This document shows, piece by piece, positions 1 to 5,873 of a DNA stretch of 14,677 bases. The stretch comes from Elusimicrobiota bacterium (lineage in GTDB: Bacteria > CG03). The translations under genes were made by a program, and so were the position numbers. The notes below the pieces were generated by a model that saw only the letters and a list, made by a program, of their open reading frames with translations, had not been told where the DNA came from and did no database searches. Within the stretch, counting starts at the first letter, position 1, and every line of letters begins with the position of its first letter. The stretch is taken from the NCBI GenBank assembly GCA_021161625.1, contig JAGHAG010000126.1, positions 1 to 14,677 on the forward strand, written 5' to 3'.

Positions 1-25
1 GAAATAATCTACTCTCTCCTTATCC

Positions 26-103
26 TCTCCCTATCAAGGGAGATGTATTTGTCATAGCAGACCAAGGGTCTGCATCTACATTTTAGTCGCATAGTAATAC
101 GAC
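26..103. repeat. Cluster of short palindromes upstream of deoC
   Basis: Two clean hairpins and one weak one lie within 78 bases. Stem 1 is TCTCCCT (26-32) with AGGGAGA (37-43), loop ATCA. Stem 2 is GCAGACC (57-63) with GGTCTGC (67-73), loop AAG. A weaker 4-base pair, GTCG (86-89) with CGAC (100-103), follows. The region has no convincing reading frame. Its base composition is more balanced and pyrimidine-rich than the A/G-rich genes beside it. It may be the end of a dispersed palindromic repeat (REP- or MITE-like) or the 3' end of an upstream transcript. Stem 2 is followed by only a broken T run, so it is a poor intrinsic terminator. Confidence 0.5.
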
Positions 104-161
104 CGCTACGTTTCTCCTTTCTACCTTTCCATTACAACTTCTGTGGCATTGAAAAAAAGGA

Positions 162-190
162 TTTACAAAATTCTGAAAATTAGCAATAAT
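162..190 (+). promoter_or_regulatory. Predicted sigma70-type promoter for deoC and the downstream operon
   Basis: A TTTACA box (162-167) lies 17 bases before AATAAT (185-190); TAATAT (187-192) is an alternative -10 with a 19-base spacer. The start codon of deoC is 29 bases after the -10 box. It is the only good promoter-like pair seen before 12302, and all genes to that point are closely packed on this strand. A/T-rich DNA gives such matches by chance, so this is a prediction. Confidence 0.4.
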
Positions 191-208
191 ATACAAGATT
201 TGTAATAC

Positions 209-214
209 AGGAGG
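209..214 (+). promoter_or_regulatory. Shine-Dalgarno site of deoC
   Basis: AGGAGG sits 4 bases before the ATG at 219. It is a near-perfect site and supports this start, so the long N-terminal extension of the aldolase belongs to the protein. Confidence 0.75.
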
Positions 215-218
215 AAAA

Positions 219-1271
219 ATGGACAGGAAGGAAATTGAAGAAATTGTAAAACAGGTTCTTTCTGAAAAAGAAAAAAAGGACAAATTGTCCACATCAAAGG
301 AAATAACCTTTGGTCAGGCAGGTAAGGGGGTATCTCCTGATGCCTCAAGGGTAACAACAGGAACAGCAGGAAAGCCTGCTCCGGAAGGAGCAAAGGTTAC
401 AACAGGAACAGCAGGAAAAGTTTTTACAATGATTGATGGAAAGAAGTTTTCAGAAGGAGACATAACTTCATCCTGCTCACTTGTTACAACAGGGGTTTGT
501 GAAGGATGTGAGTCCTGCATTGTTAAAAGAAAAGAAACTGTGAACAGTATTGTTCAGGCAGGGGCTTCAAGAATTTCCACCTCAACTCCTGTGGAAGGTA
601 ATTTTGATAGAGAAATTGCTTCAATGATTGACCACACGCTTCTTAAAGCAAATGCAACGCAGGAGGAAATTGGAAAACTCTGTGAAGAGGCAAAGAAGTT
701 TGGTTTTGCTTCTGTTTGTGTAAATCCTGCCTATGTTGCTCTTGCAAGTGAATTACTGAAGGATAGTCCTGTGAAAGTGACAACCGTTGTTGGATTTCCT
801 CTTGGGGCTACAACCCCTACAGCAAAAGCAATTGAGGCAAGGGATGCGATTGCAGCAGGTGCTGATGAAGTGGATATGGTGATAAATATAGGAGCCCTTA
901 AAAGTGGAAATTTTTCTCTTGTTCTTGATGATATAAAAGGAGTAAGAGAGGCAACAAGAGGAAAAATTTTAAAGGTAATAATTGAAACAGCGCTTCTTAC
1001 AAAAGAGGAGAAAATAAAAGCCTGCGAACTTGCCAAGCAAGCAGGTGCAGATTTTGTAAAAACATCCACGGGTTTTTCAACAGGTGGTGCAACGGTTGAA
1101 GATGTAAGGTTAATGAGAGAGGTGGTGGGTCCATCTATGGGTGTTAAGGCATCAGGTGGTATAAGAACCCTTGAAGATGCCCATGCAATGAAACAGGCAG
1201 GAGCAACAAGAATAGGAGCTTCTGCTTCAGTGAAAATTGTTACAGGTGGAAAGGCAGAAAAAGGATATTAA
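219..1271 (+). CDS. deoC: Deoxyribose-phosphate aldolase with BMC-targeting N-terminal extension
   Basis: This enzyme (EC 4.1.2.4) cleaves 2-deoxyribose 5-phosphate to acetaldehyde and glyceraldehyde 3-phosphate through a lysine Schiff base. The aldolase domain spans residues 130-345. The expected residues are visible: D219 in EVDMV, Schiff-base K281 in VKTSTGF and K310 in GVKASGG. Typical DeoC has about 220-260 residues; this one has 350 because of an extension of about 125 residues. The extension opens with an amphipathic helix, MDRKEIEEIVKQVLSE, of the encapsulation-peptide type used to target cargo to microcompartments. A low-complexity linker follows with two copies of VTTGTAGK (residues 45-52 and 60-67), then four cysteines (C86, C94, C97, C100). 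The next gene encodes a BMC shell protein, which supports encapsulation and a sugar-phosphate-utilising BMC. The aldolase call is very secure; targeting is inferred. Confidence 0.95.
   Translation: MDRKEIEEIVKQVLSEKEKKDKLSTSKEITFGQAGKGVSPDASRVTTGTAGKPAPEGAKVTTGTAGKVFTMIDGKKFSEGDITSSCSLVTTGVCEGCESCIVKRKETVNSIVQAGASRISTSTPVEGNFDREIASMIDHTLLKANATQEEIGKLCEEAKKFGFASVCVNPAYVALASELLKDSPVKVTTVVGFPLGATTPTAKAIEARDAIAAGADEVDMVINIGALKSGNFSLVLDDIKGVREATRGKILKVIIETALLTKEEKIKACELAKQAGADFVKTSTGFSTGGATVEDVRLMREVVGPSMGVKASGGIRTLEDAHAMKQAGATRIGASASVKIVTGGKAEKGY
351..418 (+). repeat. 45-base direct repeat inside deoC
   Basis: Bases 351-373 and 396-418 match at 22 of 23 positions and are 45 bases apart. They encode the two VTTGTAGK units of the aldolase linker. 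A shorter third copy, GTTACAACAGG, is at 483-493 just before the cysteine cluster. The near-identity at DNA level suggests recent duplication or slippage in the linker. Confidence 0.8.
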
Positions 1272-1284
1272 AGGGAGGTAAGAA

Positions 1285-1563
1285 ATGGCTGGTGAAAGAC
1301 TTGCTCTTGGAATGATTGAAACAAAGGGACTTGTTGGTATGATTGAAGCATCTGATGCAATGGTAAAAGCAGCAAAGGTAAAACTTACAGGATGGGAGAA
1401 AATAGGTGGTGGTTATGTGACGACTTTTGTAAGGGGTGAAGTCGGAGCTGTTCGTGCAGCAGTGGAAGCAGGAAGTGCAGCAGCACAGAGAGTTGGAGAA
1501 CTCGTTTCAGTTCATGTAATACCAAGACCTGATGACCAGCTTGAGTCAATTCTTCCGCAATAA
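1285..1563 (+). CDS. BMC-H microcompartment shell protein (PduA/EutM/CcmK type)
   Basis: This 92-residue protein is a single-domain BMC fold (Pfam BMC family) that forms hexameric tiles of a microcompartment shell. The opening LALGMIETKGLVGMIEASDA, the pore loop KIGGG (K39-G43) and the edge motif VIPRP with R81 are diagnostic. K28 fits the conserved lysine at hexamer edges. The small glycine-lined pore resembles those of PduA and EutM, thought to pass small polar metabolites. The gene lies 13 bases after deoC behind a strong Shine-Dalgarno site, AAGGGAGG (1271-1278). No pentamer (BMC-P) or trimer (BMC-T) gene is in the window; a closed shell would need vertices, so those must be upstream or elsewhere. 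The symbol is left blank because the exact paralog cannot be told from sequence alone. Confidence 0.97.
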   Translation: MAGERLALGMIETKGLVGMIEASDAMVKAAKVKLTGWEKIGGGYVTTFVRGEVGAVRAAVEAGSAAAQRVGELVSVHVIPRPDDQLESILPQ

Positions 1564-1593
1564 ATAAAAAAACACCCTGTAAAAAACAAGAGG

Positions 1594-1869
1594 ATGGATG
1601 AGAGAATAAAAAATATCATTATTGATGAAATCCTGAAAAACATCCCGAAAGAAAGGAATATAAAGAGAGGATTTTTTGCAGGGGATTATATAAGAATTCT
1701 ACAAAAGAAAAGGGCAACAGAGAGTAATTTGATAACAGAAGAAATTGCAAGAGGATTCTTAAAAAAAGGTATAAAAACAATAAAAATTTCCCGCAAAACA
1801 ATAATAACTCCCCTCGCAAGAGAACTTTTTGAAGAAAAAGGAGTGAAAATTTCCTATGAAGGAGATTGA
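1594..1869 (+). CDS. Small BMC-associated protein, function unknown
   Basis: A 91-residue basic protein. The first 17 residues, MDERIKNIIIDEILKNI, can form an amphipathic helix much like the N-terminus of the neighbouring aldolase, and so could be a second encapsulation peptide. The C-terminal part (about residues 44-88) has the pattern ITEEIARGFLKKG, a short strand, then IITPLARELFEEKGVKI. This recalls an LTPxAxDxxxExGI-type motif known to me from small proteins and EutT/EutQ-like N-termini in BMC loci; that match is from memory and was not searched. The start at 1594 has an AAGAGG sequence directly abutting the ATG, which is an awkward spacing, but no better in-frame start is seen. Its last 14 bases overlap the first ATPase gene. 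No enzymatic motif is visible. Confidence 0.65.
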   Translation: MDERIKNIIIDEILKNIPKERNIKRGFFAGDYIRILQKKRATESNLITEEIARGFLKKGIKTIKISRKTIITPLARELFEEKGVKISYEGD

Positions 1870-2182
1870 AGATAAAATAAGTGAGTTCTTAAAATTGGAA
1901 GAAGAAGAGAGGAGAAAAAAACAGGAAATTAAAAAAGAAGTTGAGGAGATTTTGATATCAGCCCGAAAGGAACAGGAAAAAATTTTAAAGGAAGCAGAAA
2001 AAAAAGGTATGGAACAGGAGCAGAAGATTCTTGAAGAGGCAAAAACACAGGCGCAGAAAGAGGTGAAAAAAATGCTTCTGGATTGCCAGATTTCAGCAAA
2101 AAAAATCAGAGAAAAATTTCTTGGAAGATTAGATGAGTATATGGACTTGTTCATGGATGAAATGAAGAAAATTATTGGATGA
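1856..2182 (+). CDS. ahaH: V/A-type ATPase peripheral stalk subunit H (G-like)
   Basis: A 108-residue, highly charged, almost wholly alpha-helical protein with heptad character through residues 1-100, matching the coiled-coil subunit H/G that pairs with subunit E to form the peripheral stalk of A/V-type ATPases. Its place as first gene before subunit I is the usual position for this subunit in archaeal and bacterial operons. The sequence is low in complexity, so the call rests on length, coiled-coil character and operon position more than on motifs. The ATG is 12 bases after a GGAG at 1840-1843 and lies inside the end of the upstream gene; the stop overlaps the atpI start in ATGATAG. Confidence 0.8.
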   Translation: MKEIEDKISEFLKLEEEERRKKQEIKKEVEEILISARKEQEKILKEAEKKGMEQEQKILEEAKTQAQKEVKKMLLDCQISAKKIREKFLGRLDEYMDLFMDEMKKIIG

Positions 2183-4080
2183 TAGCAAAAGTAAAAAAAA
2201 TTTTCCTCATAGGGCCAACAAGAGAGTTTAATCAGGTTTTTTCCTTCCTTCAAAAAAAGGGTGTGGTGGAAATAACAAGGGCTTCTGACGAGATACAAAA
2301 AGAAAAAACAACAGAAAAAGCATTTTTTGAAGTTACGAAGAAACTTCAGGATTTGAGGGGCGCTCTTGAGTTTTTAAGTGATGGCAAACTTGATAATATC
2401 CGACCGCAGGTAAAAACAGGTTTTAAAGTAGATGAATTTATTGAAAAAACTCTTAAATTAAAAGAAAAAATTCAGTTTTTTAAAGAAGAGTTTGAAACAC
2501 TGACGAGGGAAAAAGAGAATTTAAGTTTTTTTCTTGAGAATTTTCCCCTTCCCTTTAAAGAAATTTCACTGATAAAAAGAATCAAAATAGAACTCCTAAC
2601 TGTTGCAAAAAAGAAAAAAAAGATCTTTGAAAGCCAGATAAGAAAAATTCCTTTAAGTGATTTTTTGCAGTTTCAAAAAACAAAAAAAAGTTTTATTTAT
2701 GTTGTTTTTTATCATCCTTCACAAAAGATTGATTATCAGAAATTGGGAGCTGAGAGGATTGAATTACCAGAAAATCCTCAAGGTAGAATTGCAGAAATTG
2801 ATAAAAAACTGAAAGAGATAGAGGATGAGTTAAAGTTTCTGTATGAAGAAAAGAGAAATCTCGCTTCTTTTCTTCCGCAGGCGGTTCTTTTTTATGACTA
2901 TTATGAAAACTTGAAACTCAGGGAAAAGCACCGTCTTGAAGATGTTTTTGAAAAAGGGAAAATTTTTGTTTTATCCGGCTGGATTGAAGAGAAAATTTTC
3001 CCCTCATTTGAAAAAGAAATTTTAAAAAAGTTTCCTTTTCTTTATATAGAAAGCAGAAAACCACTTAAAGGTGAAAATGTCCCTGTTATTCTCAAAAATA
3101 AAAAAGTTTTTCAGCCCTATGAATTCCTTACACAGATGTATGGAACTCCTGCATGGGATTCTCAAGACCCCACACCAAACATGGGTGTTTTTTTTGCATT
3201 TTTCTTTGGTCTGTGTCTTGGTGATGCGTTCTATGGAATTGTAATAACCATCCTCTCCATTTTTCTTATTTTGAAAAAAGGCGGCAAAAAATTTTTGTGG
3301 ATATTATTTATGGGTGGAATTTTCACATTTTTATTTGGAGCAATTACAGGTGGATGGCTGGGAGATGTTTTAAATCGTCTCCCCTCACAGTTTTTCTTTA
3401 TAAAAAGAGCACTTGAAAGCATTGTTATTCTTGACCCGGTTAAGGGGGCAACTTACTTTATTGCAATTGCAATTGCCTGCGGTTATATTCAGGTTTTATG
3501 GGGCATAGTTCTGAAGTGTATTGATGACATAAAGCAGAAAGAATTTCCTAAATTTTTTCTTGAGGATATATCTTCAATTCTGATTCAAATTTCAATTTTT
3601 TTTATCATATCAGTTTACATGTTGAAAATTTTTACAATTCCAAAAGTGTTAAGCACGGCTGTTTTTATTTCACTTGTTGTGGGGATTTTTTCAATCATCG
3701 GATATAATCTATATTATCAGCAGGGTCTTATTTTTAAAATTCTGTGGAGTTATTATGGGGTATATTCTGTTATAACAGGCACAGCATTTTCAGACATAAT
3801 TTCATACATACGCCTTTTTGCTCTTGGTCTTACAACAGGTCTCCTCGCACAGGCAATAAATGAGCTTGTCTGGTTTGTGGGTTCTGCAAACAAATTTTTA
3901 ATTCCTTTTGCTCTTTTACTCTTTATTGTGGGACATGCTTTTAATCTTGGAATAAATGCAATTGGTGCGTTCTGCCACACCCTGCGGCTTCAGTATTATG
4001 AATTTTTTACAAAGTTCATCCGTACAGGTGGGCATTATTTCAAACCTGTTAAAAATTTTGTAAAATATACGCTTCATTAA
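2179..4080 (+). CDS. atpI: V/A-type ATP synthase subunit I (a-subunit)
   Basis: A 633-residue integral membrane stator subunit that forms the ion half-channels against the K ring. Residues 1-330 are a hydrophilic, coiled-coil-rich cytoplasmic arm that contacts the peripheral stalks. From about 335 to 605 there are several hydrophobic helices, starting in NMGVFFAFFFGLCLGD with the family motif GLCLGDAFYG. The essential arginine of the channel fits R545 in SYIRLFALGLT, and R603 in HTLRLQYYEF is the second conserved arginine of the last helices. Length and layout are normal for bacterial and archaeal subunit I. Translation begins by a 4-base ATGA overlap with ahaH. Confidence 0.96.
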   Translation: MIAKVKKIFLIGPTREFNQVFSFLQKKGVVEITRASDEIQKEKTTEKAFFEVTKKLQDLRGALEFLSDGKLDNIRPQVKTGFKVDEFIEKTLKLKEKIQFFKEEFETLTREKENLSFFLENFPLPFKEISLIKRIKIELLTVAKKKKKIFESQIRKIPLSDFLQFQKTKKSFIYVVFYHPSQKIDYQKLGAERIELPENPQGRIAEIDKKLKEIEDELKFLYEEKRNLASFLPQAVLFYDYYENLKLREKHRLEDVFEKGKIFVLSGWIEEKIFPSFEKEILKKFPFLYIESRKPLKGENVPVILKNKKVFQPYEFLTQMYGTPAWDSQDPTPNMGVFFAFFFGLCLGDAFYGIVITILSIFLILKKGGKKFLWILFMGGIFTFLFGAITGGWLGDVLNRLPSQFFFIKRALESIVILDPVKGATYFIAIAIACGYIQVLWGIVLKCIDDIKQKEFPKFFLEDISSILIQISIFFIISVYMLKIFTIPKVLSTAVFISLVVGIFSIIGYNLYYQQGLIFKILWSYYGVYSVITGTAFSDIISYIRLFALGLTTGLLAQAINELVWFVGSANKFLIPFALLLFIVGHAFNLGINAIGAFCHTLRLQYYEFFTKFIRTGGHYFKPVKNFVKYTLH

Positions 4081-4085
4081 AGAAC

Positions 4086-4093
4086 AAAGGAGG
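4086..4093 (+). promoter_or_regulatory. Strong Shine-Dalgarno site of atpK
   Basis: AAAGGAGG sits 5 bases before the atpK ATG in an 18-base gap. It is the best ribosome binding site within the ATPase block, where most other genes start by overlap. This fits the need for about ten copies of the proteolipid per complex. Confidence 0.8.
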
Positions 4094-4098
4094 AAAAG

Positions 4099-4566
4099 AT
4101 GGAAATAGCAATTGCTTTACTCGGGGCTGCGTGTGCTGTTTTTCTTGCAGGAAGTGGTTCAGCAATAGGTGTTGCAAAAGCAGGTATGGCAGCATCAGGT
4201 CTTTTAAGTGAAAAACCTGAGAAGTTTGGCGAGACATTTCTTCTGGTTGTTCTTCCTGGCACGCAGGGATTTTATGGTTTTGCAGTTGGTTTTATGACGG
4301 TTTTAAAGTTGAAAGTTCTCACAGGCAACCCTGTATCAATCTCACTTGCTCAGGGACTTCAGTTTTTTGCTGCCTGCTTGCCAATAGCAATTGCAGGTCT
4401 CATCAGTGCAATACATCAGGGTAAGGTCTGTGCATCAGGAATAGGGGTTGTTGCAAAACAGGAAGGCAAATTCGGTCTTGCAATAATTTATGGAATTCTG
4501 GTTGAAACATACGCTCTTATAAGTTTTGTTATTTCAATACTCATTGTCCTTTCTTTAAAAGTGTAA
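4099..4566 (+). CDS. atpK: V/A-type ATPase proteolipid subunit K, predicted Na+-binding
   Basis: A 155-residue, four-helix proteolipid made of two fused hairpins, the duplicated V-type c-subunit. These assemble into the rotor ring that carries ions past subunit I. Hairpin 1 has LPGTQGFYGF (residues 52-61) and hairpin 2 has ISAIHQGKV and VETYA. By comparison with Enterococcus hirae NtpK, whose Na+ ligands are L61, T64, Q65, Q110 and E139, the equivalents L52, T55, Q56, Q107 and E136 are all present. Only one carboxylate occurs per two hairpins, as in other V-type rings. This pattern predicts Na+ rather than H+ as the coupling ion; that is an inference from ligand conservation. The gene has its own strong Shine-Dalgarno site. 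Confidence 0.97.
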   Translation: MEIAIALLGAACAVFLAGSGSAIGVAKAGMAASGLLSEKPEKFGETFLLVVLPGTQGFYGFAVGFMTVLKLKVLTGNPVSISLAQGLQFFAACLPIAIAGLISAIHQGKVCASGIGVVAKQEGKFGLAIIYGILVETYALISFVISILIVLSLKV

Positions 4567-4568
4567 AA

Positions 4569-5093
4569 ATGGGTTTTTCCGAACTTCTTGAAAAAGTAAA
4601 AAGCGAAATAGATGCTGATATTGAAAAGATAAGACAGGACGCATTATTGAAAAAGAAACAGATTATAGAAGAAGCCCAGAAAAAAGCACAGATTTTTTTT
4701 GAAGAAGCACAAAAGCAGGCTCAAAAAAAAGCCCGACTTTTAAAGGAAGAGATTATTTCAGCAGGCAGAATTAAATCCAAGGCAATTTTGAGAGATGCAA
4801 AAATTTCTGCGATAAATGAAATTTTTAATGCGTTTCAGCAAAAGGTTCTGGAAGATAAAAATCTGAAAAAAGAAATTTACAAAAATTTTATTGAGAAAAA
4901 TTTTAAAAAAGGGGAAACTCTGAAAGTAACAAAGGAAGTTTTTGAACTTTTGAAAAAAGAAAAAATTGCAAAAATGGAAATTTATGAGGATAAAGTTCCA
5001 ATTTCAATTGAATATGGCAATGTAAGGATTTGTTTTGACTGGGATGAATTTTTTGAAAAGGTAAGGGAAGCAGCAATTTCAAAAGTAAAATGA
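4569..5093 (+). CDS. atpE: V/A-type ATPase peripheral stalk subunit E
   Basis: A 174-residue protein with an N-terminal coiled coil (about residues 1-85, rich in Lys, Glu and Ala) and a C-terminal globular part that ends in GNVRICFDWDEFFEKVREA, the usual tail pattern of subunit E. It pairs with subunit H to form the peripheral stalk and anchors to subunits A/B. It is slightly shorter than the common 185-200 residues. The ATG follows the atpK stop by 2 bases and has no clear Shine-Dalgarno site, so translation is probably coupled to atpK. Position between K and C is the canonical order. Confidence 0.88.
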   Translation: MGFSELLEKVKSEIDADIEKIRQDALLKKKQIIEEAQKKAQIFFEEAQKQAQKKARLLKEEIISAGRIKSKAILRDAKISAINEIFNAFQQKVLEDKNLKKEIYKNFIEKNFKKGETLKVTKEVFELLKKEKIAKMEIYEDKVPISIEYGNVRICFDWDEFFEKVREAAISKVK

Positions 5094-5575
5094 CAGGTGA
5101 TATTTTTTCTGTTGCAAGGGCAAGATTTTATGAAAAATTTTTGTTCGCACCGGACTTTCTGGAGAAAATGAAAGATGCTGCAACAAAGAAGGAAATTTTC
5201 AATATGATTTCTGGACGGGCTCTTTTTGAAGTTATAAATGAAACCTCACCGTATGGGATAGATGCTTTTATTGACAATGTTTCAGCAGATTTTAGATGGC
5301 AGGCTGATATAAATTTTTTTACACAGGACCTAGAAAAGCTTACAGATATAATTGAAAGTTCACCATATGAAAATCTGAAAGAAATTACGAAAAGAGAAAA
5401 TGACCCGTTTAAAATTTATGAATTCTTATGGAATGAGCGAAAGAAAAATCTTGGAAAAATTGAGGGCATAGAAGTTGTTTTTTTTGTCTTTCTTTCAATA
5501 CTGTGGCAGATGAGGATTTTAAGAATGATTTTAAAAGGTCTGGAAAGAGGAATTACTTTAAGTGAATATGAATGA
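5090..5575 (+). CDS. atpC: V/A-type ATPase subunit C (AC39/d family), compact form
   Basis: This gene occupies the subunit C slot between E and F and starts by an ATGA overlap with atpE. Subunit C is the socket that links the central stalk to the K ring and normally has about 320-360 residues in three repeated helical parts; this protein has only 161. The N-terminal FSVARARFYEKFLFAPDFLE matches the family opening (YAxARVRAxExxLL followed by helices), and the C-terminal GIEVV with R142, R145 and MILKGLERGI resembles the usual C-terminal signature of about GxExxxxYLxxxxxExxNLRxIxxGK. The middle repeat seems missing. There is no frameshift or stop debris nearby, so it appears to be a naturally reduced subunit. 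The call depends partly on gene order. Confidence 0.68.
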   Translation: MTGDIFSVARARFYEKFLFAPDFLEKMKDAATKKEIFNMISGRALFEVINETSPYGIDAFIDNVSADFRWQADINFFTQDLEKLTDIIESSPYENLKEITKRENDPFKIYEFLWNERKKNLGKIEGIEVVFFVFLSILWQMRILRMILKGLERGITLSEYE

Positions 5576-5873
5576 AGTCAATGGTAAAATTTTTGCCTGC
5601 GGTGAGGATTTTTTTATAAAACTTTTTTCGCAGGTTGGTTTTAGTACAGTGAATGAAAGCATAACTCCTCAAGGATTTGTGGAAGAATTTAAAAAAGAAA
5701 AATTTGTTTTTGCTGTTTTTTCACAAAAAGCTTTTAAAAAGTTTAAGGATATATTCTTTGAAAAATTTCCACAAATCCCCTATATTGTATTCCCGTATCC
5801 TGAGGAAAAAAATAAAATGGAGGAAGAAATAAAAAAATTAATGGAGATAGCAGTAGGAGTGTCAATAGAATGA
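5562..5873 (+). CDS. atpF: V/A-type ATPase central stalk subunit F
   Basis: A 103-residue protein with the alternating alpha/beta pattern of subunit F, a small Rossmann-like regulator that binds subunit D in the central shaft. The strand FACGEDFFIKLFSQVGF, the loop IPYIVFPYPEE and the terminal helix ending in AVGVSIE match the family (usual length about 100). The start is uncertain: GTG at 5562 is 11 bases after AGAGG, whereas ATG at 5568 lies closer to the atpC stop (8-base overlap) but has no ribosome site. The choice changes only two residues. The stop overlaps the atpA start in ATGA. Confidence 0.85.
   Translation: MNMNEVNGKIFACGEDFFIKLFSQVGFSTVNESITPQGFVEEFKKEKFVFAVFSQKAFKKFKDIFFEKFPQIPYIVFPYPEEKNKMEEEIKKLMEIAVGVSIE

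Noticed and set aside
57..84. Intrinsic terminator of an upstream gene
   Set aside because: The stem is good but the following T run is late and broken by ATCTACA, so termination is doubtful; it was listed as a palindrome only.
26..103. tRNA or known riboswitch
   Set aside because: No cloverleaf, TPsiC-like GTTCGA segment or riboswitch core could be matched.
1564..1593. Promoter or terminator between the BMC-H gene and the small protein
   Set aside because: The 30 bases are A-rich with no hairpin and no -35/-10 pair at proper spacing.
1759..2298. 179-residue open frame on the - strand
   Set aside because: It is a shadow of the A-rich ahaH and neighbouring genes: Ser/Phe-rich low-complexity translation, with no ribosome site or family features.
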